From positions 14,037,767 to 14,101,766 of the forward strand of contig OZ059898.1 of the NCBI GenBank assembly GCA_964057225.1: a DNA stretch of 64,000 nucleotides. The letters are read 5' to 3'. Under the pieces are notes generated by a model, which was given only the letters and a program-made list of their open reading frames with translations, was not told where the DNA came from and did not search any database. Positions 41,501-50,014 of the stretch are shown here, one piece after another. Both the position numbers and the translations under genes were made by a program. How positions within the stretch are numbered: position 1 is the stretch's first letter; every line of letters begins with the position of its first letter. The DNA comes from Auanema rhodensis. Taxonomy: Eukaryota; Nematoda; Chromadorea; Rhabditida; Rhabditidae.

Positions 41501-43516
41501 ATAATGAAAGCGCTTTCCTTACCGATTATAATAACTTCGACATATGCCGAAGAAATCAATAGTTGCAAGGACTCTAACATGTTCACCACAAAACTTATAG
41601 CGAATCCTCATTGCTCCCCAGAAATGGCAACATGGACAGTGATAATAACCATTATGGCCGTTACCCTCATAGTCTCTTGTCTATGCCGCATGGGTTACAG
41701 CCAATATAGATATAAGACATGGTCCATAAACACTCAAACCATGCTCAACATCATGAAATTAAAACATAAAACAATCTCCGAACAAGAAGATCATGAAACT
41801 GATCAAAAAATAACAGAAGACCACAATGATACGTTGCAATTAAAACAAACGAACACACAAGACGCTAATATTGTGGATCATGAAACCTTTCAAAAGCATA
41901 TTTACCCTATTTTAAACCATACGAGAAAGCCACCAAAATTCTCTCTCTTTACTAGAGGGTCGCAAACATCTTTACCATCGTTACTGGCAATCATCTTGGC
42001 TTTATGTATTGGAAGCTGCAGTTCATGTTCCGATGTTCACGTTCAACACTTCGTTAACATACGATGCGATGACAACTTAGCTTGTTATCACGAATACAGT
42101 CAAGATATCATATTTTCTCCCGGAACAAAACAATTATGCATTACCATAACGCATTCTAATCATGAAATTGGTCAATTTAAAATAACTAAACTATATACTG
42201 AACATGTCTGCCAGAAGAATACTAGATACTTCACTAGACAGACAACCGTCAACATATTGAACATATTACGATGCCGTCACCGGGGCTCGTGTGACGGAAC
42301 ATGTGAAACTAACTCGCTTCATAATAAAATCGAGGAACTACAACCATATACGTTCCCTTCACAATCAGGTTGCTTCACATCGTCAGCGAGATTTTACACA
42401 TGTCCTATGATTTGGACAGATCCGTGCCTTTTCTACAAAATAGAGCATATACCCGTCACTGAGGAAGTATACGAAGTCTATACTTGTGATAGTTGGTCCA
42501 CCCAAACCGTATTTAATATAGAAACAACATTACTCCAGCAGAAAAATAATTACAATATCACTCTACAACCTTACACGAAAAATCGTGAACAACTTTTCAA
42601 TATAACAACGTTATCACAATCACAACCTCCTCCAGAAATGTACACAAAATTATTTTTTTCCTCCAAAGAAAACACGTACATTACGGATATACACACAAAG
42701 GGAATAATTCAATGTGCAACAGAGGAAGCCGCATTAAAACATTTTAATAACTGTACAGTATCCTCATTCTGCCCTTGCACATTCAATAGATTTGATGAAA
42801 TAAAATGTAGGTGTGATACCCCTACTTTTGAAAAAATGTCCAATACATCAGACATAACATCTCCTAACCAAAACTTTAAAACTAAAGATAACACGTTATC
42901 ATTCTCTACAAATTTAGACGAAAATTTAGTTACGGTCGATTCATCCCTATTCTTAAACTCAGTGATTTTCTCCAACAATTTGCCTTGCGCACCTGCCCTG
43001 ACAAAACTATCAGGTTGCTACTCCTGCGGGCAGGGTGCATTCGCAGAATTCCAATGCCTTACGGCAGAAGAAACATGGATTTCTATCGAATGTCAAAAAG
43101 AAGTTTTCATGATAAAATGCTCTCCAAAAGTAGCAATCACAAAAGTAACAATGAAAAGAGAAAATTCTCAGATTGATGAATTATGCTATACCACATGCGA
43201 CAATAAAAAAATTAAGATCATTATTAAAGGAATATTACATCACATAGCAAGCATAGATGAAATAAACGAAAGTGACTCAAGTAAGGGTACAGAATCCAAA
43301 TCCATTGACTTTGCCCCAATCTTCAAGTTAATTTTATCAAAGTTGGGAATCATATTGATAGGCGTTGCAATAACCGCCACCATAGGATATGTGGCATGTA
43401 CACCCATCATGTACTGTGTAGTTTTGAATACAGTCTTAACCACAAAATGGATAGCTACCAGGATATTCACACTGTGGATAAAATCAAAAGCCTTATTTCT
43501 GGATCAAAGATTTTAA
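35585..43516 (+). CDS. BEL/Pao Gag-Pol-Env polyprotein (2643 codons)
   Basis: ATG start after acaaaa. Order: coiled N-terminus; DUF1759-like Gag region (about 180-330); three Cys/His knuckles (C387-C449); aspartic protease with D549 in D-E-G-S, a form common in BEL elements; RT of Pao type with Y-V-D-N at 968-971 instead of YVDD; RNase H (D1136); integrase with an H2C2 zinc site and D1522, D1581, E1633; a DUF5641-like domain; an acidic Asn-rich linker (about 1840-1970); a membrane span at 2018-2036; signal-peptide-like segment at 2130-2146; Cys-rich Env ectodomain whose G-C-Y-S-C-G-Q-G-A at about 2477-2485 resembles phlebovirus Gc; and a C-terminal span (about 2586-2620). Envelope capture from phlebovirus-like sources is known in some BEL elements. 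A single ORF through env means either a giant polyprotein or splicing. No stop or frameshift is seen. Confidence 0.93.
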   Translation: MSLLFVNHIKQSNQFLGELLTRYEMEVKDLPGILVDCDFHTEEEEETLSCLIIRWTKVQHQFKESLKNHQDNEKKFQKFYEASDKTLRKALDEQYIAFTSDEDFEPNIKKVQNAIIELDEHIMKAERILRKLRKTLHKNESEHNSNCSTENNETENKSNDQFLEIIKSFLHIQQTSIQKPAMSLPTFDGKPENFKSFWGRFDRLVHDNEQFTTLEKVNLLCESLKGNSQIAIRGIEPSAQNYELMREALVSEFGDYSSDINSLLTQLRNLRFASNNAKACKETFGETKALIRQIEAAGATVSREMCTAMILNKFPYHIVEDILIHPNNYHSTKEMLAAVDHKIYSFILKEQTRNSHEQKFRNHKDNVTSVSHKDSTAEQRKTQTWPCVFCDSSEHRFYQCTTFETPEKRRYRIRGKAICWICFSDKHKSSECRKQKCRNCQGDHNSALCSQGRKSVQNIQKDKETPTIKKDQALLITTEELLNKKTTEYKQDSDTNNRIPTEALNAPVSLNHIADTHNIEESQVILRTAMANIYNHNSKKYEQVRMLIDEGSMRSFISKDLSTKLGLPILGSQKKTFYGIGALSETHEVQDVKVIIGTSSGSLIVTKLFTKPMLTTPIRCPKLSKEDLKFIKTRKIKLANPQTNGESFTPDILIGMDRYKLFMHLNEETELPSRMRLKNSVFGHMIHGEAPLPDDNTQQEVILCSTVEEITKETSHKELLTNLFELDSIGINTENANADRTIDYYEEYSKDIKIENNRIIAPFPLKNNFKNLKNNKMPAYHRFVSLWRKLLHNPEMLSHYTTTIESYLKDNIVEQIPNNHQEPLEFYMPHHGVWKPSKANPLRIVFDASAKQKDSPSLNEIIHTGRSFITYIHDIMISCRTRPILITCDIKAAFLQIQLTENHKNLCKFFWIKNKEYPISHNNIITLRFNRLPFGITASPSVLNMGIKWFLESKVDNPLAMEILNNLYVDNIILTANTTAEAIKKCKETQKLFTEINMHVREFLSNDEQVIQNLPEEDRYPNMTTKILGISFNKEHDSFIIPIKITTTHTSYTKRILLSQLHSIFDPIGLAAPLLLPLKLILREIINTKLSWDQPIESDNIKQWEQHINHINNQQLTMRRYFKFSEHTTQLWVFADASNQAMAACSYFQTNEQISSLLNGKSRIAPKNKTTIPRLELLAIRLAVRMALAIVTICPKVAKVNIVSDSNIALSWIISLKSLPLFIKNQTNIINKQLHQIKQVCCNVELHHVQTSYNTADIGSRGADIEKLQDSDWIKGPHWLTKLSARNPLTSFGSPKNSNRNNAESESEHHNVVHIIIDNLPTDDIWNIRENYDDVIKTMTTVGKLFKKWFLKVHPNNANKLQKTKHLTSTDTHTVEDINIIEKILISNSQSNMSLDDLQQRHVNLKFFKDTWDIYRVRSRLQNTLLPEETKNPIFLLKTNPIVKKLINKIHKDNNHQGKHFTLIQLRQKFYIPKITGVIRQTLKNCVTCKRFQSHPYELPDMPSLPKDRAILTRAFFSTGCDLMGPFTLRNGSKVHICLFTCMTTRAIHLEVVTNQSTVAFMNAFNRFISRRGTPEIMRSDCAGNFILSSKILETLEKTSDYNERSLLNTLAQQKIKWIYNTPLSPWKGGCWERLVGVTKASLKKCFIPSRMSLDDLHTAIVKIEAIINTRPLTHPHPDNLDTLPIRPIDFLTSAIKFSLPENNADTHIFDIHSDIQTIQSTEQALEALQLSEDSASKFWKRFQEEYLTSLKDIFKHKHHRKNHTNIFPQPDEIVLIQNDMLPRGTWKLGRIIETITSSDGNIRSAKVATSNGNIIIRSINQLYPLEIRCNTNSNKIIEDNSHIVQENNSSTDRTPHTDIVLDNILFDHPIEHTDQTIHENNNINDVSHNYDIAYESDNSQHDNTYTPETENNEDATNDRPQNKTKQSAVKTAKYTEQDDVTEKEIIKAFPLKMSYATHQRKNKINPKVAADIMKALSLPIIITSTYAEEINSCKDSNMFTTKLIANPHCSPEMATWTVIITIMAVTLIVSCLCRMGYSQYRYKTWSINTQTMLNIMKLKHKTISEQEDHETDQKITEDHNDTLQLKQTNTQDANIVDHETFQKHIYPILNHTRKPPKFSLFTRGSQTSLPSLLAIILALCIGSCSSCSDVHVQHFVNIRCDDNLACYHEYSQDIIFSPGTKQLCITITHSNHEIGQFKITKLYTEHVCQKNTRYFTRQTTVNILNILRCRHRGSCDGTCETNSLHNKIEELQPYTFPSQSGCFTSSARFYTCPMIWTDPCLFYKIEHIPVTEEVYEVYTCDSWSTQTVFNIETTLLQQKNNYNITLQPYTKNREQLFNITTLSQSQPPPEMYTKLFFSSKENTYITDIHTKGIIQCATEEAALKHFNNCTVSSFCPCTFNRFDEIKCRCDTPTFEKMSNTSDITSPNQNFKTKDNTLSFSTNLDENLVTVDSSLFLNSVIFSNNLPCAPALTKLSGCYSCGQGAFAEFQCLTAEETWISIECQKEVFMIKCSPKVAITKVTMKRENSQIDELCYTTCDNKKIKIIIKGILHHIASIDEINESDSSKGTESKSIDFAPIFKLILSKLGIILIGVAITATIGYVACTPIMYCVVLNTVLTTKWIATRIFTLWIKSKALFLDQRF

Positions 43517-43818
43517 AAGCATAAGAGAAGAATTTCTTGTGGAGATAAAATTTAAAATTAAAAATTGAAATAATAATGAAACAAAAGAAAAAGAAAGCAT
43601 TATGTACGAATATAACCATTGTAATAAAACAATATCATAGTTTTTCTTTCTTTTCAATTTATGGTAGTATCAAGTTTCTTTTATCCAACTCAGTTACATA
43701 ACACATAACCTTTTGTACAGGCTCTAAAATTCATTGTATCTGTAACAAGATAACCTAAACACACCATTGTACAATGAACTAATAGATGATAATCAGCGTT
43801 TAAAGTCCAGATGTGAAC
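43517..43818 (+). other. Spacer between BEL env and accessory ORF
   Basis: About 300 bp, AT-rich. I see no gene or clear signal. Confidence 0.6.
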
Positions 43819-44325
43819 ATGTATATAAGGATGCAGCTCATGTCTTTCCTATATTCCATGAAAATGGAAGATATTGTCTCGAATATAATTGAGAATGCTT
43901 CCTTTGAGGAAGAGCTCAAAAAATATTCCCATCTACCTAACACTGCTGCCAATCTGAGGCAACTAATTGTGCTTGAAAAGAGGCTCTACGAGCACCTAGC
44001 TAGCGCGGTGAACCATCTATCCGAACGACTGGACAATATTCAACATTCGTTAAATCTGAAACTAGACAATTTGACCATTCAGACTGCTCCTAAAGCTTCA
44101 TGTGTATTCTGCAATAAACCGACAGCTGATGGGCACCGTACTGCGGCCTGTCCGATTTATCCTTCCTCACCGGAACGCACTCTCCGTCTTCATGAACTGG
44201 GGTTATGCATCAGATGTTTGAATCAAAAACATCCAGCGATATGCGAGGTATCCTGCTATAGATGTAAGGCGGATACGCATCATGGAGTGGTTTGTGGAGA
44301 TATAAAACGTAAAAGACCTTTGTAG
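43819..44325 (+). CDS. Accessory ORF with Gag-like zinc-knuckle module (BEL element)
   Basis: 168 codons from the first ATG; the ATG at 43864 (aaaATGG) has the better context and would give 153 residues. Residues about 45-90 form a heptad-like Leu-rich helix, and 95-159 carry three Cys/His knuckles. The pattern (C-V-F-C, H, C, C-x-x-C, K-H, C, C-x-x-C, H, C) repeats that of the Gag knuckles at residues 387-449 of the same element, with nearly the same length but different sequence. It ends Lys/Arg-rich, 30 nt before the 3' LTR, where complex retroviruses keep accessory genes. It could be a nucleic-acid-binding regulator or a relic of another element's gag. I do not know an accepted name. Confidence 0.6.
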   Translation: MYIRMQLMSFLYSMKMEDIVSNIIENASFEEELKKYSHLPNTAANLRQLIVLEKRLYEHLASAVNHLSERLDNIQHSLNLKLDNLTIQTAPKASCVFCNKPTADGHRTAACPIYPSSPERTLRLHELGLCIRCLNQKHPAICEVSCYRCKADTHHGVVCGDIKRKRPL

Positions 44326-44355
44326 GCCTTCTTCTCATTCCCGCATTGCCGGGAG

Positions 44356-44419
44356 TGTCGCGATAAGCGAGTGAGTTTGTATAATTTTTTTATCTTCAAC
44401 AATTGTTTTATTCGTTTCT

Positions 44420-44472
<53 letters not shown>

Positions 44473-44722
44473 TTCTTCTTTCTTCTAACTTCCTAAGTAA
44501 TTTTTATCCATACCACATGTTGTGTTATACATGTGGCATGACTAACTCTTTGTTTCAGGCTGACGACCGCCCACGAGAAGAGATCAGTCTTACATTTTCA
44601 ACGTTCGCAGTCAGTGATTTTATTCCGTGCTTGTCTTGTTAATTCATCAATAAACCCTTTTTTACATATTCGCTTTGTGTTTTACTTCCAACCATACTAT
44701 ACACTTGTGGTATAACGCCATA
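44356..44722 (+). repeat. BEL element 3' LTR
   Basis: 367 bp, 8 bp shorter than the 5' LTR because of a shorter CT run (about 44422-44469). AATAAA at 44649-44654. I see no clear polypurine tract upstream, only a short purine stretch (cgggag) at the edge. Confidence 0.93.
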
Positions 44723-44764
44723 GAATGAAAAGCAGAAACATATTTTTTTCAAACGTTTCACATC

Positions 44765-45104
44765 CGTTCCATTCGGACTCCCCATATATGTAGCTGAAGG
44801 GTTAGAGCCAGACGACCAGAGGACCGAGGAATGGCTCCGCCTTCCCTCGTTCCCTTGGTCGGGAGTTCGCCTCTTAGCAAGCTCATGGACGGCTTGTAGT
44901 TTAGTCTTTATACTTATATTTATCTTATTGTATTGTATCTTTATCTTTGTATATTATTGTTGTAGTTTCATGCCAATAAATCTTTCTCTCTTTTATCTTA
45001 TGATTGACCTTATGCTCTTTATTCCTTACCGCTACACCAAGGAATACTATGCGCGTCATAGTATAAACTACAATGGTTTATATTATCGACGCAGGAGCAT
45101 AACG
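44765..45104 (+). mobile_element. Solo LTR of family B (amplified copy)
   Basis: 340 bp. Left flank cacatc matches that of element B copy 1; right junction aacg/ttccacatcg and the shortened monomer after it match the right side of copy 1. This is a product of LTR-LTR recombination at that insertion, followed by copying, rather than a new insertion. Confidence 0.9.
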
Positions 45105-45164
45105 TTCCACATCGAAAATTCAAAAATGGACAAGCTCAAGTATTCTTAAAAAATGAAAAATGTA

Positions 45165-45236
45165 TGCGTTCGGGGGGAATCGAACCCCCGTCGAATGCTT
45201 GGAAGGCATCCATGCTGACCATTACACCACGAACGC
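45165..45236 (-). tRNA. tRNA-Gly-TCC: tRNA-Gly(UCC)
   Basis: Consensus; shortened 3' flank next to a solo LTR. Confidence 0.92.
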
Positions 45237-45427
45237 TACGATGGCTCTTGAACTATTAGATTAGATGAGTTGACACATCTTTGACTTCATTGATAATTAC
45301 GAATGAAAAGCAGAAACATATTTTTTCAACGTTTCACATCAAAAAATCAAAAATGGACAAGCTCAAGTATTTTCAAAATCTTTGCAACATATTGCATTCA
45401 AATCGTTCACAAAAAATGAAAAATGTA

Positions 45428-45499
45428 TGCGTTCAGGGGGAATCGAACCCCCGTCGAATGCTTGGAAGGCATCCATGCTGACCATTACACCTCGAACGC
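45428..45499 (-). tRNA. tRNA-Gly-TCC: tRNA-Gly(UCC), T8 variant
   Basis: T8 to A and C66 to T. Confidence 0.65.
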
Positions 45500-45692
45500 T
45501 ACGATGGCTCTTGAACTATTAGATTAGATGAGTTGACACATCTTTGACTTCATATATAATTACAGAATGAAAAGCAGAAACATATTTTTTTTAACGTTTC
45601 ACATCAAAAAATCAAAAATGGACAAGCTCAAGTATTTTCAAAATCTTTGCAACATATTGCAATCAAATCGTTCACAAAAAATGAAAAATGTA

Positions 45693-45764
45693 TGCGTTCG
45701 GGGGGAATCGAACCCCCGTCGAATGCTTGGAAGGCATCCATGCTGACCATTACACCACGAACGC
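45693..45764 (-). tRNA. tRNA-Gly-TCC: tRNA-Gly(UCC)
   Basis: Consensus. Confidence 0.93.
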
Positions 45765-45959
45765 TACGATGGCTCTTGAACTATTAGATTAGATGAGTTT
45801 ACACATCTTTGACTTCATTGATAATTACGAATGAAAAGCAGAAACATATTTTTTCAACGTTTCACATCAAAAAATCAAAAATGGACAAGCTCAAGTATTT
45901 TCAAAATCTTTGCAACATATTGCAAAACGTCAAACCATTCTTAAAAAATGAAAAATGTA

Positions 45960-46031
45960 TGCGTTCGGGGGGAATCGAACCCCCGTCGAATGCTTGGAAG
46001 GCATCCATGCTGACCATTACACCACGAACGC
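45960..46031 (-). tRNA. tRNA-Gly-TCC: tRNA-Gly(UCC)
   Basis: Consensus. Confidence 0.93.
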
Positions 46032-46224
46032 TACAATAGGTTGTGAACTATTAGATTAGATGAGTTGACACATCTTTGACTTCATTGATAATTACGAATG
46101 AAAAGCAGTAACATATTTTTTTCAAACGTTTCACATCAAAAAATCAAAAATGGACAAGCTCAAGTATTTTCAAAATCTTTGCAACATATTGCAATCAAAT
46201 CGTTCAGAAAAAATGAAAAATGTG

Positions 46225-46296
46225 TGCGTTCGGGGGGAATCGAACCCCCGTCGAATGCTTGGAAGGCATCCATGCTGACCATTACACCTCGAACGC
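46225..46296 (-). tRNA. tRNA-Gly-TCC: tRNA-Gly(UCC), T8 variant
   Basis: T8 to A. Confidence 0.7.
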
Positions 46297-46493
46297 TACG
46301 ATGGCTCTTGAACTATTAGATTAGATGAGTTGACACATCTTTGACTTCATATATAATTACAGAATGAAAAGCAGAAACATATTTTTTTTAACGTTTCACA
46401 TCAAAAAATCAAAAATGGACAAGCTCAAGTATTTTCAAAATCTTTGCAACATATTGCAAAACGTCAAACCATTCTTAAAAAATGAAAAATGTA

Positions 46494-46565
46494 TGCGTTC
46501 GGGGGGAATCGAACCCCCGTCGAATGCTTGGAAGGCATCCATGCTGACCATTACACCACGAACGC
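46494..46565 (-). tRNA. tRNA-Gly-TCC: tRNA-Gly(UCC)
   Basis: Consensus. Confidence 0.93.
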
Positions 46566-46756
46566 TACGATGGCTCTTGAACTATTAGATTAGATGAGTT
46601 GACACATCTTTGACTTCATTGATAATTACGAATGAAAAGCAGAAACATATTTTTTCAACGTTTCACATCAAAAAATCAAAAATGGACAAGCTCAAGTATT
46701 TTCAAAATCTTTGCAACATATTGCATTCAAATCGTTCACAAAAAATGAAAAATGTA

Positions 46757-46828
46757 TGCGTTCAGGGGGAATCGAACCCCCGTCGAATGCTTGGAAGGCA
46801 TCCATGCTGACCATTACACCTCGAACGC
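46757..46828 (-). tRNA. tRNA-Gly-TCC: tRNA-Gly(UCC), T8 variant
   Basis: T8 to A and C66 to T; duplicate of 33708. Confidence 0.65.
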
Positions 46829-47025
46829 TACGATGGCTCTTGAACTATTTGATTAGATGAGTTGACACATCTTTGACTTCATTGATAATTACGAATGAAA
46901 AGCAGTAACATATTTTTTTCAAACGTTCCACATCGAAAATTCAAAAATGGACAAGCTCAAGTATTTTCAAAATCTTTGCAACATATTGCAAAACGTCAAA
47001 CCATTCTTAAAAAATGAAAAATGTA

Positions 47026-47097
47026 TGCGTTCGGGGGGAATCGAACCCCCGTCGAATGCTTGGAAGGCATCCATGCTGACCATTACACCACGAACGC
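47026..47097 (-). tRNA. tRNA-Gly-TCC: tRNA-Gly(UCC)
   Basis: Consensus. Confidence 0.93.
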
Positions 47098-47294
47098 TAC
47101 AATAGGTTGTGAACTATTAGATTAGATGAGTTGACACATCTTTGACTTCATTGATAATTACGAATGAAAAGCAGTAACATATTTTTTTCAAACGTTTCAC
47201 ATCAAAAAATCAAAAATGGACAAGCTCAAGTATTTTCAAAATCTTTGCAACATATTGCAAAACGTCAAACCATTCTTAAAAAATGAAAAATGTA

Positions 47295-47366
47295 TGCGTT
47301 CGGGGGGAATCGAACCCCCGTCGAATGCTTGGAAGGCATCCATGCTGACCATTACACCACGAACGC
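47295..47366 (-). tRNA. tRNA-Gly-TCC: tRNA-Gly(UCC)
   Basis: Consensus. Confidence 0.93.
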
Positions 47367-47559
47367 TACAATAGGTTGTGAACTATTAGATTAGATGAGT
47401 TGACACATCTTTGACTTCATTGATAATTACGAATGAAAAGCAGTAACATATTTTTTTCAAACGTTTCACATCAAAAAATCAAAAATGGACAAGCTCAAGT
47501 ATTTTCAAAATCTTTGCAACATATTGCAATCAAATCGTTCAGAAAAAATGAAAAATGTG

Positions 47560-47631
47560 TGCGTTCGGGGGGAATCGAACCCCCGTCGAATGCTTGGAAG
47601 GCATCCATGCTGACCATTACACCTCGAACGC
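47560..47631 (-). tRNA. tRNA-Gly-TCC: tRNA-Gly(UCC), T8 variant
   Basis: T8 to A. Confidence 0.7.
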
Positions 47632-47828
47632 TACGATGGCTCTTGAACTATTAGATTAGATGAGTTGACACATCTTTGACTTCATATATAATTACAGAAT
47701 GAAAAGCAGAAACATATTTTTTTTAACGTTTCACATCAAAAAATCAAAAATGGACAAGCTCAAGTATTTTCAAAATCTTTGCAACATATTGCAAAACGTC
47801 AAACCATTCTTAAAAAATGAAAAATGTA

Positions 47829-47900
47829 TGCGTTCGGGGGGAATCGAACCCCCGTCGAATGCTTGGAAGGCATCCATGCTGACCATTACACCACGAACGC
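47829..47900 (-). tRNA. tRNA-Gly-TCC: tRNA-Gly(UCC)
   Basis: Consensus. Confidence 0.93.
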
Positions 47901-48007
47901 TACGATGGCTCTTGAACTATTAGATTAGATGAGTTGACACATCTTTGACTTCATATATAACTACAGAATGAAAAGCAGAAACATATTTTTTTCAAACGTT
48001 TCACATC

Positions 48008-48347
48008 CGTTCCATTCGGACTCCCCATATATGTAGCTGAAGGGTTAGAGCCAGACGACCAGAGGACCGAGGAATGGCTCCGCCTTCCCTCGTTCCCTTG
48101 GTCGGGAGTTCGCCTCTTAGCAAGCTCATGGACGGCTTGTAGTTTAGTCTTTATACTTATATTTATCTTATTGTATTGTATCTTTATCTTTGTATATTAT
48201 TGTTGTAGTTTCATGCCAATAAATCTTTCTCTCTTTTATCTTATGATTGACCTTATGCTCTTTATTCCTTACCGCTACACCAAGGAATACTATGCGCGTC
48301 ATAGTATAAACTACAATGGTTTATATTATCGACGCAGGAGCATAACG
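48008..48347 (+). mobile_element. Solo LTR of family B (amplified copy)
   Basis: Same left flank and same broken right junction as 44765-45104. Confidence 0.9.
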
Positions 48348-48407
48348 TTCCACATCGAAAATTCAAAAATGGACAAGCTCAAGTATTCTTAAAAAATGAA
48401 AAATGTA

Positions 48408-48479
48408 TGCGTTCGGGGGGAATCGAACCCCCGTCGAATGCTTGGAAGGCATCCATGCTGACCATTACACCACGAACGC
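48408..48479 (-). tRNA. tRNA-Gly-TCC: tRNA-Gly(UCC)
   Basis: Consensus; shortened 3' flank next to a solo LTR. Confidence 0.92.
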
Positions 48480-48674
48480 TACGATGGTTCTTGAACTATT
48501 AGATTAGATGAGTTGACACATCTTTGACTTCATTGATAATTACGAATGAAAAGCAGAAACATATTTTTTCAACGTTTCACATCAAAAAATCAAAAATGGA
48601 CAAGCTCAAGTATTTTCAAAATCTTTGCAACATATTGCAAAACGTCAAACCATTCTTAAAAAATGAAAAATGTA

Positions 48675-48746
48675 TGCGTTCGGGGGGAATCGAACCCCCG
48701 TCGAATGCTTGGAAGGCATCCATGCTGACCATTACACCACGAACGC
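48675..48746 (-). tRNA. tRNA-Gly-TCC: tRNA-Gly(UCC)
   Basis: Consensus. Confidence 0.93.
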
Positions 48747-48939
48747 TACAATAGGTTGTGAACTATTAGATTAGATGAGTTGACACATCTTTGACTTCAT
48801 TGATAATTACGAATGAAAAGCAGTAACATATTTTTTTCAAACGTTTCACATCAAAAAATCAAAAATGGACAAGCTCAAGTATTTTCAAAATCTTTGCAAC
48901 ATATTGCAATCAAATCGTTCAGAAAAAATGAAAAATGTG

Positions 48940-49011
48940 TGCGTTCGGGGGGAATCGAACCCCCGTCGAATGCTTGGAAGGCATCCATGCTGACCATTAC
49001 ACCTCGAACGC
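48940..49011 (-). tRNA. tRNA-Gly-TCC: tRNA-Gly(UCC), T8 variant
   Basis: T8 to A. Confidence 0.7.
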
Positions 49012-49208
49012 TACGATGGCTCTTGAACTATTAGATTAGATGAGTTGACACATCTTTGACTTCATATATAATTACAGAATGAAAAGCAGAAACATATTTT
49101 TTTTAACGTTTCACATCAAAAAATCAAAAATGGACAAGCTCAAGTATTTTCAAAATCTTTGCAACATATTGCAAAACGTCAAACCATTCTTAAAAAATGA
49201 AAAATGTA

Positions 49209-49280
49209 TGCGTTCGGGGGGAATCGAACCCCCGTCGAATGCTTGGAAGGCATCCATGCTGACCATTACACCACGAACGC
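49209..49280 (-). tRNA. tRNA-Gly-TCC: tRNA-Gly(UCC)
   Basis: Consensus. Confidence 0.93.
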
Positions 49281-49478
49281 TACGATGGCTCTTGAACTAT
49301 TAGATTAGATGAGTTGACACATCTTTGACTTCATATATAATTACAGAATGAAAAGCAGAAACATATTTTTTTCAAACGTTTCACATCAAAAATTCAAAAA
49401 TGGACAAGCTCAAGTAATTTCAAAATCTTTGCAACATATTGCAAAACGTCAAACCATTCTTAAAAAATGAAAAATGTA

Positions 49479-49550
49479 TGCGTTCGGGGGGAATCGAACC
49501 CCCGTCGAATGCTTGGAAGGCATCCATGCTGACCATTACACCACGAACGC
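49479..49550 (-). tRNA. tRNA-Gly-TCC: tRNA-Gly(UCC)
   Basis: Consensus; last gene before element B copy 2. Confidence 0.93.
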
Positions 49551-49656
49551 TACAATAGGTTGTGAACTATTAGATTAGATGAGTTGACACATCTTTGACT
49601 TCATATATAATTACGAATGAAAAGCAGTAACATATTTTTTTCAAACTTTTCACATC

Positions 49657-50001
49657 CGTTCCATTCGGACTCCCCATATATGTAGCTGAAGGGTTAGAGC
49701 CAGACGACCAGAGGACCGAGGAATGGCTCCGCCTTCCCTCGTTCCCTTGGTCGGGAGTTCGCCTCTTAGCAAGCTCATGGACGGCTTGTAGTTTAGTCTT
49801 TATACTTATATTTTTCTTATTGTATTGTATCTTTATCTTTGTATATTATTGTTGTAGTTTCATGCCAATAAATCTTTCTCTCTTTTATCTTATGATTGAC
49901 CTTATGCTCTTTATTCCTTACCGCTACACCAAGGAATACTATGCGCGTCATAGTATAAACTACAATGGTTTATATTATCGACGCAGGAGCATAACGGAAC
50001 G
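49657..50001 (+). repeat. Element B copy 2, 5' LTR
   Basis: 345 bp, followed by TGGAGGTTCCACC at 50002. Confidence 0.92.
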
Positions 50002-50014
50002 TGGAGGTTCCACC

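Larger units (their letters stand above)
34922..44722 (+). mobile_element. Near-intact BEL/Pao element with phlebovirus-Gc-like env
   Basis: 9,801 bp flanked by the 5-bp target duplication GAATG (34917-34921 and 44723-44727); the undisturbed monomer reads acagaatgaaaag. LTRs are identical by eye apart from the length of a CT run. Interior: tRNA-Gly-type primer site, 2643-codon ORF, a second small ORF. The arrangement is that of a BEL/Pao element with a captured envelope, so a retrovirus-like life cycle is conceivable. It lies 70 bp 5' of the tRNA gene ending at 34851. Confidence 0.95.
44723..49656 (-). repeat. tRNA-Gly(UCC) satellite, block 4 (16 gene copies, two solo LTRs)
   Basis: Array between the BEL element and element B copy 2. 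It contains solo B LTRs at 44765-45104 and 48008-48347, each followed by the same shortened monomer that follows element B copy 1 at 33385. Confidence 0.95.

Noticed and set aside
43813..43818. Start of the BEL accessory ORF at the GTG at 43813
   Set aside because: ATG codons follow closely at 43819 and 43864; unlike element A there is no reason to assume a non-ATG start.
44403..44642. 79-codon frame in the BEL 3' LTR with a Leu/Ser repeat
   Set aside because: Translation of the CT microsatellite.
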